Notes under the pieces: generated by a model | What the model was told of the DNA's origin: nothing | The model's input: only the letters and a program-made list of their open reading frames with translations | The model's database searches: none | In this document: positions 1 through 7,679 of the stretch, piece after piece | Numbering within the stretch: position 1 is the stretch's first letter | How the letters are laid out: every line of letters starts with the position of its first letter | Program-made: the position numbers and the translations under genes | NCBI GenBank assembly: GCA_029259595.1 | Contig: JAJDEW010000041.1 | Coordinates: 1 to 47,303, forward strand | DNA from: Planctomycetota bacterium | GTDB lineage: Bacteria; Planctomycetota; UBA1135; GCA-002686595 | Direction: 5' to 3' | Length of the DNA: 47,303 nucleotides

Positions 1-140
1 CCCGCCCCCTCAAGCGCGCCATCCAAAAGAGCCTCCAGAACCGCCTGGCCGAAGCCATTCTCTCCGGCCAACTCTCGCACGGCATGAAAGCCGTCTTCGG
101 CTTCGGCGACAAAGGCTTCACCCTGCGCGTGGAGGACTGA
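1..140 (+). CDS. clpB: ATP-dependent chaperone ClpB, C-terminal end (partial)
   Basis: Only the last 45 codons are inside the window, read from base 3 to a TGA at 138-140. The peptide starts RPLKRAIQKSLQNRLAEAIL and ends FTLRVED. This matches the small D2 C-terminal domain of the Clp/Hsp100 unfoldases, where an R-P-L-(K/R)-R-x-I-Q motif precedes a helix and a short closing strand. ClpB is a cytosolic hexameric disaggregase working with DnaK; ClpA/ClpC are possible alternatives, but the N-P/R-L-A-x-x-I-L pattern fits ClpB best. The gene is cut by the window edge rather than broken. Confidence 0.75.
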   Translation, partial: RPLKRAIQKSLQNRLAEAILSGQLSHGMKAVFGFGDKGFTLRVED

Positions 141-145
141 CGGTA

Positions 146-174
146 GCCCTTTCGCGGCGCAGCCGCGAAAGGGC
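146..174 (+). terminator. 13-bp perfect hairpin after clpB
   Basis: Bases 146-158 (GCCCTTTCGCGGC) are perfectly complementary to 162-174, with a GCA loop. It starts six bases after the clpB stop. There is no T-tract, so it may act as a U-less terminator or as an mRNA 3'-end stabiliser. From here to the next start at 399 I see no gene. Confidence 0.7.
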
Positions 175-398
175 GTCCGCATGGCCTCATGACGCGGCGG
201 CCCGCGGATAGCGGACCGCCCGGCCCTCGGGTTGCGTCCCTCGCGGCCGATGTCGCTTCACCTCGCGGAACCCCGTCTCACCGCACCCAGCGATGGCGAG
301 CCGATGGCGAGCGAGTCCGTTCGACCTCGACCTCCGCTCAATGCCACGAAACGTCCTCCGGTATGACCTTCGAACTGTCGCCTGTGGTAAGAGACGGC

Positions 399-1625
399 AT
401 GTCCGCCCAGGAGCCCCAGGTCCCCGATGACGCGCGTACCTTCCTCGTGCGCGTCGCCCAGCGCTTGCACGAGTACGGGACGCCCGCGAACCGGCTCGAG
501 CGGGTCCTGGCCAAGGTCGCTTCCTCGCAGAACCTCGAGGCTTCGTTCTTCGCGACGCCAACGTCCGTTTTCGTCTCGTTCGGCGAGCTCCCGGATGTGA
601 AGACCTACCTGTTGCGCGTCGAGAGCGGCGAGGTGGATCTCGGCAAGCTCATCGAGTTCGACGAGGTCATGGAAGACGTCGAGCACGGGCGTGCGACGCC
701 CGAGGAGGGCACGCAGCGCGTGCAAGCGATCGCGGCGGCGGAACCGCGCTACCACCGCGCGACGACGACGATCGCCTTCGGTGTGGCCTCGGCCGCGGCG
801 GCCTGCTTCTTCGGAGCCGGCCTGTTCGAGATCGGCCTGACGTTCTTGCTCGGGACCTACGTTTCGATCCTGGGACGCAGCCTCTCGCGCAACCCGGCCG
901 GCCCGGGGGTGTTCGAGCTCGCCGCGGCGTTCTCGGTCGCACTCCTGTCGCTGGTCGGCGCGCGCCTCTTGCATCCGTACGACGATCGGGTCGTCACCCT
1001 GGCGAGCCTGATCGTGCTGCTGCCTGGCTTGACTCTGACCGTCGCGATGAACGAACTGGCGACCCGCCACGTGGTCTCGGGCACGGCGCGGCTGGCGGGC
1101 GGAGCGGCGACCTTGCTCACCATCCTGTTGGGAGTCGCGCTCGCGTGGCGCATCGGGGACGCGTTGTTGCCGCCGGCGGCGGCGGAGTTCGTGCCCGCCG
1201 GGCTTCCGGCCTGGACGCAGCTCGTCGCCCTCGCCGCAGCCCCCTTCGCCTTCGCCGTCCTGTTCGAGGCACGTCTGCGCGAGCTCGGGGTCATCTGGGT
1301 GACCGGCGTCCTGGGTTATGGCGCGGCGCGTCTCGGCGTCGTATGGCTGGGCGCTGACCTCGGCGCCTTCGCGGGAGCGCTCGTGGTCGGCATGATCAGC
1401 AACATCTATGCGCGTCGCTGCGACCGCCCGTCGACCGTGCCGATGACGCCGGCGATCCTGCTCCTGGTTCCGGGCAGCCTCGGCTACCGCAGCCTGACGT
1501 CGTTTCTGGAGCGCGACTCGCTCGGCGGCGCGGCGTGGGCCTTCCAGACCGGCCTGGTCGCCATCTCGCTCGTCGGCGGGCTCCTGGCAGCGAACCTGCT
1601 CGTGCCGCCACGTCGGGTGCTCTGA
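399..1625 (+). CDS. ThrE/YjjP-YjjB family threonine/serine exporter-like protein
   Basis: A 408-residue protein with a soluble N-terminal part (about 1-120) followed by around ten hydrophobic helices. The N-terminal YLLRVESGEVDLGKL segment and the membrane motif LASLIVLLPGLTLTVAMNEL (about 201-220), followed by SGTARLAGG, are hallmarks of the ThrE family, in which the YjjP-like and YjjB-like halves are fused in one chain. Members export threonine, serine or small dicarboxylates across the inner membrane; the substrate here cannot be read from sequence. The start at 399 is chosen because the family-like sequence begins soon after it; an ATG at 363 is also in frame. A GGTAAGAG box (387-393) sits five bases before the 399 start. 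It stands alone, between clpB and a sulfatase. Confidence 0.85.
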   Translation: MSAQEPQVPDDARTFLVRVAQRLHEYGTPANRLERVLAKVASSQNLEASFFATPTSVFVSFGELPDVKTYLLRVESGEVDLGKLIEFDEVMEDVEHGRATPEEGTQRVQAIAAAEPRYHRATTTIAFGVASAAAACFFGAGLFEIGLTFLLGTYVSILGRSLSRNPAGPGVFELAAAFSVALLSLVGARLLHPYDDRVVTLASLIVLLPGLTLTVAMNELATRHVVSGTARLAGGAATLLTILLGVALAWRIGDALLPPAAAEFVPAGLPAWTQLVALAAAPFAFAVLFEARLRELGVIWVTGVLGYGAARLGVVWLGADLGAFAGALVVGMISNIYARRCDRPSTVPMTPAILLLVPGSLGYRSLTSFLERDSLGGAAWAFQTGLVAISLVGGLLAANLLVPPRRVL

Positions 1626-1684
1626 AGCACACAGGCCGTACCGATCGCGAACGCGGTTCGATGACGGGCGCGAGGCGGTCGTGC

Positions 1685-1690
1685 TACCTT
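1685..1690 (+). promoter_or_regulatory. TANNNT box (TGCTACCTT context) before the sulfatase
   Basis: TACCTT with an upstream TG (extended -10 form), 17 bases before the ATG at 1708. ATGACG lies 18 bases upstream as a possible -35. A good ribosome site (GGAAGGAG) follows the box, so this gene is probably leadered. Confidence 0.4.
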
Positions 1691-1707
1691 GAGCGGAAGG
1701 AGAAGCC

Positions 1708-3045
1708 ATGCTCGCAAGTTCGTTCCGGTTTACGGTGGCTGCGGTCGCCTTGGCGTTCGGCTGGACTTCCTGCGAGCGCGTTTCCACGTCCGCACGTCCG
1801 GCGGAACCGGGCAACGTCCTCATGATCGTCGTCGACGATATCGGGGTCGACCGCATCGGCGCGTATGCCGAGCATCCCGAGCCGGGGCGCACACCCAACA
1901 TCGACCAGCTCGCGCGCGAGGGCGTCCTCTTCCGCAACGTCTGGGCGAATCCGAAGTGCTCGCCGACACGGGCGACGCTCCTGACCGGACGCTATTCCTT
2001 CCGCACCGGCGTGGGACAGATCACGAGTTCCGCGACACCCCTGCGGCTGGATCCGGCCGAGCGGACGCTGCCGCGCGCTCTCGGCGACGGCTGGAGCAGC
2101 GCGGCGCTCGGAAAGTGGCACCTCGCCGGGGCCAACGACGGTCCGGAGCATCCGCTGCTGTGCGGCTTCGGCTCGTTCGCGGGTTCGCTCTACAACATTC
2201 CGTCACGCGGGAGCTACTCGCACTGGCAGAAGCAGTTCGCCCAGCGGAACGGCGACGAGCTCCGCTCCGGTGAGGCACTCAGCACGCGCTACGCGACGTC
2301 CGACACGGTCGACGACGCTCTCGAGGCCGCGCGGACCTTGCCTGAGCCTTGGTTCCTCTATGTCGCGTTCCATGCGTCGCACCTGCCGCTGCACGCTCCT
2401 CCGGCGCACTTGCACGGCGTCGAGCTCGGTCCGGATTCGGACGAGGTCGCGTGCTTCCTGGCCGCGACGGAGGCGCTCGATACCGAGCTCGGCCGCCTGC
2501 TCGCGGGTGTCGGTCCGCGGACCACGGTCGTGTTCGTCGCCGACAACGGCACGCCGAAGTACGCGACGACGCCACCCTTCGTGCCCGAGCACGCTAAGGG
2601 TTCTCTCTACGAAGGCGGCGTGAACGTCCCGCTCATCGTGCGCAGTGAACGAGTCGCGCGGCCCGGCAGCGAGTGCGCTGCGCTCGTGAACACGACCGAC
2701 CTCTTCGCGACCGTGCTCGAGCTGGCGGGACGCCCCGTCGAAGCGGCCGACACGATCAGCCTGGTCCCCTACCTGCGTGATCCCGAACGGCCGTCGCTTC
2801 GTACGACCGTGTTCGCCGAGGTCTTCCAACCGGACGGTAGCGCCGAACGCCGCGCGCTTCGCGAGGCGCGTTTCAAGCTGATCCGTACCATCAATCGCCG
2901 ACTCGGAACCAGCGGTGAGGAGCTGTACGACCTCGCGGACGACCCCCTCGAACACCAGGACCTCCTGCGCTCGCCGCTCGGCCCCGAGGCCGCCTCCGCT
3001 CGGGAGCGCCTGGGCCGCGAGCTCGACCGTCTGCTGCAGTCCTGA
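1708..3045 (+). CDS. Secreted type I sulfatase (CxPxR, formylglycine-dependent)
   Basis: A 445-residue sulfatase of the alkaline-phosphatase superfamily, hydrolysing sulfate esters outside the cytoplasm. The N-terminus has a hydrophobic signal ending in TSC (Cys22), so it may be a lipoprotein. Metal ligands DD are at 43-44. The signature CSPTRATLLTGR is at 84-95, where Cys84 would be oxidised to formylglycine. GKWHLA (135-140), HASHLPLH (222-229) and VADNG (277-281) with KGSLYEGG (298-305) complete the active site. Length is typical of the short sulfatases abundant in Planctomycetota, where they are used on sulfated algal polysaccharides; the substrate is not predictable here. The start follows a strong GGAAGGAG ribosome site. 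No maturase (FGE) or carbohydrate enzyme is adjacent. Confidence 0.93.
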   Translation: MLASSFRFTVAAVALAFGWTSCERVSTSARPAEPGNVLMIVVDDIGVDRIGAYAEHPEPGRTPNIDQLAREGVLFRNVWANPKCSPTRATLLTGRYSFRTGVGQITSSATPLRLDPAERTLPRALGDGWSSAALGKWHLAGANDGPEHPLLCGFGSFAGSLYNIPSRGSYSHWQKQFAQRNGDELRSGEALSTRYATSDTVDDALEAARTLPEPWFLYVAFHASHLPLHAPPAHLHGVELGPDSDEVACFLAATEALDTELGRLLAGVGPRTTVVFVADNGTPKYATTPPFVPEHAKGSLYEGGVNVPLIVRSERVARPGSECAALVNTTDLFATVLELAGRPVEAADTISLVPYLRDPERPSLRTTVFAEVFQPDGSAERRALREARFKLIRTINRRLGTSGEELYDLADDPLEHQDLLRSPLGPEAASARERLGRELDRLLQS

Positions 3046-3090
3046 CGGAGCCCGAACCGGAGCGCGGCACCGGCTCGACGACGCGGCGTG

Positions 3091-3096
3091 TAGAGT
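3091..3096 (+). promoter_or_regulatory. TANNNT box before xdhC-selenoprotein pair
   Basis: TAGAGT, 58 bases before the xdhC ATG at 3155. Candidate -10 element for the two-gene unit. No clear -35 is visible. Confidence 0.3.
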
Positions 3097-3154
3097 AGAG
3101 CGCTTGGCTCCTCCCGCTCCGTCCTCCGGATCACCCCGGTCCACCGACCCTTCC

Positions 3155-3973
3155 ATGCAGTGGCTGGAACGTCTCGCCGAACTGCGTTCCACGGGACGCT
3201 CGTGTGTCCTCGTGGTCGTCACCGACGTCGTGGGGAGCGCGCCACGCGAGGTCGGGGCACGCATGCTCGTCGTCGACGGGCGCCTCGACCAGGGCACGAT
3301 CGGCGGAGGCAACCTCGAGCATGAAGCCATCGCGCATGCGAACGCGCTGCTCGCCGGCGACACGCGCTCCGAAACCGTCGCCTATCCCCTGGCGGAGAAG
3401 CTCGGCCAGTGCTGCGGCGGCAAGGTGACCCTGTTCTACGAGGCTTTTCGCTGGACGCGGCCGACGGTCGCCGTGTTCGGAGCCGGCCACGTCGGCCAGG
3501 CCGTCGCGGGACTGGCGCCCTGGCTGGGCTCACGCGTGCTCTTGATCGACGGACGCGACGAAGACGAGCTCGCGCCGCCTGTTCCGATCGAACGCCCCTA
3601 CGAACTGATCACCGTCGACGCGCCCGAGGCCGAGCTGGACCGGTTGCCGGCCGACGCGCTGATCCTGATCATGACGCACAGCCATGCCCTCGATCAGCAG
3701 ATCCTCGAGCGCGCGCTGAAGCGCGGCACGTTTCCCTACATCGGACTGATCGGATCGGAGCGCAAGTGGAAGCGCTTCCGCACGCGGCTCGTGCGCAAGG
3801 GCTTCGCCGCCGAGGAAGTGGACCGCGTCAAGTGCCCCGTCGGCGTGACGCGCGCCTCCAAGGAACCGGGCGCCATCGCGCTGTCGATCGGGGCTCAGCT
3901 CATCGAACAACGACAACTCCTCGCTCCCCGGGGCCAGGTTGCCCCCACGCTTCGACCCGAGACGAATTCATGA
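3155..3973 (+). CDS. xdhC: XdhC/CoxI family molybdenum-hydroxylase maturation protein
   Basis: A 272-residue protein. The N-terminal XdhC/CoxI domain shows GSAPREVGARMLV (27-39), GTIGGGNLEHEA (47-58) and LGQCCGGKV (83-91). The C-terminal half is a Rossmann domain with GAGHVGQA (109-116). The family binds molybdenum cofactor and helps insert its terminal sulfur before delivery to xanthine-dehydrogenase-type enzymes. The GQCCGG cysteines and the bilobed length are normal. No molybdenum hydroxylase subunit is in the window. Its stop overlaps the next start as ATGA (3970-3973), so it is translationally coupled to the Sec-containing DUF2092-thioredoxin gene. Selenium-dependent molybdenum hydroxylase systems also use XdhC-related proteins (YqeB), which makes the pairing notable; the functional link is inference. 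An upstream in-frame extension to 2915 is open but unlike the family. Confidence 0.9.
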   Translation: MQWLERLAELRSTGRSCVLVVVTDVVGSAPREVGARMLVVDGRLDQGTIGGGNLEHEAIAHANALLAGDTRSETVAYPLAEKLGQCCGGKVTLFYEAFRWTRPTVAVFGAGHVGQAVAGLAPWLGSRVLLIDGRDEDELAPPVPIERPYELITVDAPEAELDRLPADALILIMTHSHALDQQILERALKRGTFPYIGLIGSERKWKRFRTRLVRKGFAAEEVDRVKCPVGVTRASKEPGAIALSIGAQLIEQRQLLAPRGQVAPTLRPETNS

Positions 3974-5094
3974 AGACCCTACTCCTGGCCGCTGCTCTGG
4001 CTGGATCGTGGCCGGCCCTCACCGACGATGGTCCCGGCGAGGCCGCGGAAGTCTACGCCGAGCTCGTTCGCGCAAACGCGGAGGCGACGGCGCTCGACAT
4101 CGTCGGCACGGCCACCCTGCGCTACGAAGGTCAGGGACAGAGCATCCTCTTCGAGCTCGAGGGAGAGAGTCACGTTTCCAAGCCGCTCCTGGGCTGGATG
4201 CGCTATTCGCGCAAGGCCGATTCCGAACCGGCGCCGATCTATCAGGCCGCTGAGTTCATCGCGGACGGCTCGACTGTCGTCGTGCTCGAACCGGACAAGA
4301 AGTCCTACATGGAGATCGGCGATCAATGGCTGCCGGTGTTTCCCCCGGTGACCCCGTTCTTCGCCTGGACCGGGACGCGTGCACCGGACGTCGAGACGGT
4401 CGCGTTCCTCGCGGACGAAGCGCGTCCCGAGCGCCAGGGCCTGTTGGTGACGACGTCCCAGGGCACGGAGACTTTGTGGCTCGTCGACAAGAAGCTGGTC
4501 AGCGCCGAGATCCGGACCGAGTCCAAGGGCATGCGGCGCGAGGAACTCTACACGTTCACGCGCTGGGACATCGCGAGCGGCAAGATCGATCCACAGGCCT
4601 ATACGCGGGCGATTCCCGACGACTACGAAGAGAACAATCCCAACGCGCACCTCGAAGCCGACTTCATCGAGGTCGGCGCGGCGGCTCCGAACGTGACCCT
4701 GCAGGGCATGGACGACGCGCTGTTCCAGCTGGACTCGCTGCGCGGAAAGACCGTGCTCCTGAACTTCTGGTTCTACACATGAGGCGCTTGCCGCAAGGAG
4801 CTTCCGCGGCTCCAGGACTTCTGGTCAGAAGTCGCTCAAGAGCGGAACGACGTCGTGGTCCTCGCGGTGAACACCGGTGACGACAAGAGCACGATCGAGA
4901 GCTACTGGAAGGCCTCGGACTACACGTTCACGGCGGTGCGCCAGAGCGAGGGCGCGGTCTCGAGGGCCTTCGGTGTGAAGGCCTATCCGACGAACTACGT
5001 GATCGGACCGGACGGCAAGGTGCTCTTTCGCAGCGTCGGCTACGACCAGAGCAAGATCGCCCGCGCCTTGGAGTCGACGAAGAAAAAGGACTGA
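3970..5094 (+). CDS. DUF2092-TlpA-like thioredoxin fusion, predicted selenoprotein (Sec271)
   Basis: Read through an in-frame TGA at 4780-4782, this is one 374-residue exported protein. A short signal peptide is followed by a DUF2092-like domain (about 20-235; a LolA-like lipid-binding fold), then a TlpA/AhpC-TSA thioredoxin domain. The redox site reads NFWFYT-U-GACRKELP, so the TGA occupies exactly the first position of CxxC (residue 271), with the second thiol at Cys274. The frame continues with good thioredoxin sequence, including VVVLAVNTGDD and the cis-proline region AYPTNYVIGPDGKVLFR, to TGA at 5092-5094. A stem-loop lies right after the TGA. Expected role: periplasmic thiol or peroxide redox chemistry with a selenolate nucleophile. 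Automatic gene callers will report two truncated genes (3970-4782 and 4855-5094). The alternative is a nonsense mutation in a pseudogene; the exact position and intact downstream frame argue against it. Confidence 0.82.
4790..4810 (+). promoter_or_regulatory. Candidate bacterial SECIS element
   Basis: Seven bases after the TGA, GCCGC (4790-4794) pairs with GCGGC (4806-4810). AA is bulged, then GGA (4797-4799) pairs with TCC (4803-4805) around a GCT loop (4800-4802). The loop begins with G and lies 18 bases downstream of the TGA, within the spacing known for SelB-binding bacterial SECIS elements. A competing fold, GGAGC (4797-4801) with GCTCC (4809-4813), also exists. Confidence 0.6.
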
Positions 5095-5168
5095 CGAGGA
5101 GCGGAGGAGGTGGCGCCCGTGGCAGGAGGAAGGCCGACCGCCGGGCCCCCTTTCCCTGGCTGCGCTGC

Positions 5169-5174
5169 TATCCT
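5169..5174 (+). promoter_or_regulatory. TANNNT box abutting start of the 5182 gene
   Basis: TGCTATCCT; the hexamer ends seven bases before the ATG at 5182, so initiation at the usual distance would leave essentially no leader. No ribosome site is visible between them. Confidence 0.45.
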
Positions 5175-5181
5175 CGCGGGC

Positions 5182-6414
5182 ATGAAGAACCCCGCGCTCA
5201 CCGTCGCCCTCGCCCTCTTCTTCACGTCCGCGAGCTTCGCTCAAACGCCGCGCTCCGTCCGCTTCACGAAGATCGCCGATACGAACACGGCGGTTCCCGG
5301 CGGCACGGGAACCTTCGCCGTCTTCGCGGATGCGCGCGCGCTGGATTCCGAGCACGTCGTGTTCTTCGGCATCGACGGGGCCAGCAAGGACGGTCTCTAC
5401 ACGTTTCCTGTCCGGCGCGGCGGCACGCTCGACGTGCTGGTGAACGAGTCCACGTTCCTGCCGGACATCGGCGGAACGATCGGGACGATCTTCGACGTGT
5501 CCATCGACGCCGGCACGGTCGCCTTCGCGGCGGGTTGGGGCAGCGGGCCGTCGCCGTGCTTCTCGGCGGAAGAAGGCGTCTTCGTCGCGAGCGTCGACGG
5601 CTCGTCGATCCAGCTGTCGACCAGCTCGCTCAGCTCGAGCCTCGCTTGCTTCCATGGGGTCGACCTCGAGGGCTCGACGCTGCGCCTGACCGGCGGGACG
5701 GCAGGCGTCGACGCGGTCCACAACCACCAGGCGGCGCTCCTCGACGCGGCTCCGCTCGGGAGCCCGATCGTCCTGCTCGACACCAGCTCGACCTTCCCTG
5801 GTGGCGTGGGGACCTACGACGGCTTCGATCAGGACGTCGTGCTGAAGAACGGAGCCACGGCCTTCACCAACGTCATCCTGAACACCTTCGGTGCGGTCGA
5901 CAGCATCTTCCTGGACACGGGCTCGTCGGTGCAGACCGTCGCCGATCCCTCGACGCCGATCCCCGGCGACACGGGCACGTTCGCGAGCTTCGCCGGGATC
6001 GACTTCGACGGCACCGAGGTCGCCTTCATGGGGCGCAACGCGACGAACAACTCCGCGATCTTCGCCGGGACGAACCCCAGCGACCTGCGCGTCGTCGCGA
6101 ACCGCAATACGAACGTCCCCGGCACGCCCTTCACCTTCCTGGGCCTGTCGAACCCCGTCGCGCGGGGAAACGGCATCACCGCCTTCAGCGGCTTCTGGAG
6201 TGGCGGCGGTTACGGCCTCTTCTACGAGGTCGACGGACACATCGAGAAGCTCGTGGCGAAGGGCGACGTGCTCGGCGGTCTCGTCGTCGAGCAGGCCTTC
6301 TGCCACAACGGTGGAATCTCCGGCAACAAGATCCTCTTTCGCGTGATCTTCCAGGGCTTCACGACCCAGGCGTTGTACCTGGCGGAGCTGCGACTGCCGC
6401 GACGCTTCGTCTGA
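5182..6414 (+). CDS. Secreted tandem-repeat (NxxGxxxAF-type) protein
   Basis: A 410-residue protein with a clear Sec signal peptide (FFTSASFAQ, cleavage after about residue 20). The mature part holds repeated beta-rich units. In each, an ADTNTAVPGGTGTF-like stretch (also ADPSTPIPGDTGTF and ANRNTNVPGTPFTF) is followed by a segment such as FDGTEVAFMGRN or GNGITAFSGFW. These are the repeats of surface or exported proteins often labelled choice-of-anchor tandem-repeat proteins. No catalytic motif is seen. Few cysteines are present. It ends eight bases before the stop of the convergent M48 protease. Function unknown; an extracellular binding or structural role is inference. Confidence 0.8.
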   Translation: MKNPALTVALALFFTSASFAQTPRSVRFTKIADTNTAVPGGTGTFAVFADARALDSEHVVFFGIDGASKDGLYTFPVRRGGTLDVLVNESTFLPDIGGTIGTIFDVSIDAGTVAFAAGWGSGPSPCFSAEEGVFVASVDGSSIQLSTSSLSSSLACFHGVDLEGSTLRLTGGTAGVDAVHNHQAALLDAAPLGSPIVLLDTSSTFPGGVGTYDGFDQDVVLKNGATAFTNVILNTFGAVDSIFLDTGSSVQTVADPSTPIPGDTGTFASFAGIDFDGTEVAFMGRNATNNSAIFAGTNPSDLRVVANRNTNVPGTPFTFLGLSNPVARGNGITAFSGFWSGGGYGLFYEVDGHIEKLVAKGDVLGGLVVEQAFCHNGGISGNKILFRVIFQGFTTQALYLAELRLPRRFV

Positions 6415-6422
6415 TCCGCGAG

Positions 6423-7652
6423 CTACGAGCGCAGCGCCTGGATCCGCTGCAACAGCGGCGGGTGCGAGTAGTGCAGCGCGACGTAGAAGGGATGCGGAGT
6501 CAGGTTCGAGAGGCTATCGGCGGACAGGCGCTTCAGGCCAGCGATCAGGCGCTCGTGCGAGCCCGTCGTCTCGCGCGCGAAGCGGTCCGCTTCGTACTCG
6601 TTCTTCCGGGAGAAGGCCTGCAGGAGGTAGGACAGCACGAGATCGATCGGCGCCCACAGCAGGGAGAAGAAGACGAGGCCGGCGTGAACCGACGGGCGCT
6701 CGACACCGAAGGCCTCGAACAGGCCGGCGTGGAGCAGGAAGACGGACAGCAGGAAGAAGACGATGCCCGTCTGCGCGATGGACAGGGCGAGGCCTTGCAG
6801 GATGTGGCGCTTCTTGTAGTGACCGATCTCGTGGGCCACGATCGCGACCAATTCATCCGTGTCGTGCGTCTCGATCAGCGTGTCGTAGAGCGCCACGCGT
6901 TTGCGCTTGCCGAAGCCGGTGAAGAAGGCGTTGGCCTTCGTCGAGCGGCGTGAGCCATCGATGACGAAGAGGCCTTCGAGGGGGAAGGAGACCCTCTTGG
7001 CGTAGTCCAGGATCGCTCCGCGCAGCTCGCCCTCGTCCAGCGGCTCGAACTTGTTGAAGAGCGGCATGATCCAGGTCGGCGCGATGAAGTGCAGCGCCAC
7101 CGAGAAGACGGTCACGACGCCCCAACACCACAGCCAGGCGTTTGCACCGACGCTTCCGAAGAACCACAGGATCGCCGCGAGCAGCGGACCGCCCAGGACG
7201 ACACCGAGCAAGAGCACCTTGAACTGGTCGGCAACGAAGGTCTTCTTCGTCGTCTTGTTGAAACCGAAGCGCTCCTCGATCACGAAGGTCGAGTACCACT
7301 TGAACGGCAAGTCGAGCAGCGTCCGTCCGAAGAGGAGCGCGGAGACGAAGAGCAGCCCCACGGAGACCTCGCCCAGCCCGAAGCTCCGGGTCCAGGCATC
7401 GAGCCACGCGAATCCGCCGCAGCCCCAGAACGCCAGCAGGAGTGCCAGGTCGAAGGTCTTCGGCAGGAAGCCGAAGCGCGTCTTCGCGCGCGTGTACTCC
7501 TGCGAGCGCGCATATTTTTCAGGCTCGTAGACGTCGCGGAATTCCTCCGGAAGCTCGGCTCGCAGAGCGCGCAGGTTCAGGAGGTCGGCGACGACTCCGA
7601 CGACGAATTCGACGAGGAGTGCAGCGAGGACGACGAGGGCATAGGTGTTCAT
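6423..7652 (-). CDS. M48 (Ste24/CAAX protease-like) membrane metalloprotease
   Basis: A 409-residue integral membrane zinc protease. It has about seven hydrophobic segments, the HEIGH zinc motif at 274-278 (context VAIVAHEIGHYKKRH) and the third ligand in NEYEADRFA (351-359; Glu354). The motif GSRRSTKANAFFTGFGKRKR precedes the active site, as in Ste24-type CAAX proteases, and the N-terminal peptidase_M48_N region is present, so it is the long form rather than HtpX. Bacterial members cut membrane proteins or short peptides and help envelope quality control. The start at 7652 gives the standard N-terminal membrane helix. It diverges from yciB with only 27 bases between starts. Confidence 0.93.
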   Translation of the reverse strand: MNTYALVVLAALLVEFVVGVVADLLNLRALRAELPEEFRDVYEPEKYARSQEYTRAKTRFGFLPKTFDLALLLAFWGCGGFAWLDAWTRSFGLGEVSVGLLFVSALLFGRTLLDLPFKWYSTFVIEERFGFNKTTKKTFVADQFKVLLLGVVLGGPLLAAILWFFGSVGANAWLWCWGVVTVFSVALHFIAPTWIMPLFNKFEPLDEGELRGAILDYAKRVSFPLEGLFVIDGSRRSTKANAFFTGFGKRKRVALYDTLIETHDTDELVAIVAHEIGHYKKRHILQGLALSIAQTGIVFFLLSVFLLHAGLFEAFGVERPSVHAGLVFFSLLWAPIDLVLSYLLQAFSRKNEYEADRFARETTGSHERLIAGLKRLSADSLSNLTPHPFYVALHYSHPPLLQRIQALRS

Positions 7653-7659
7653 GACGTGA

Positions 7660-7676
7660 GCGGGTAGAGTACCCGC
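7660..7676. promoter_or_regulatory. Palindrome in the 27-bp divergent gap
   Basis: GCGGGTA-GAG-TACCCGC: 7-bp arms (7660-7666, 7670-7676), 3-bp spacer, between the starts at 7652 (-) and 7680 (+). It contains TAGAGT (7665-7670) nine bases before yciB and TACTCT on the other strand 13 bases before the protease. Possible shared promoter or operator. Confidence 0.4.
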
Positions 7677-7679
7677 GCG

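Noticed and set aside
258..1937. Long minus-strand open frame opposite the ThrE and sulfatase genes
   Set aside because: Arginine-rich, without homology signal, and fully antisense to two clear genes. Such frames are common in GC-rich DNA and appear opposite most genes here.
4855..5094. Separate 79-residue gene starting at ATG 4855
   Set aside because: It lacks the start of the thioredoxin fold and lies in the same frame as the upstream 3970 gene. It is the C-terminal part of the TGA-containing reading.
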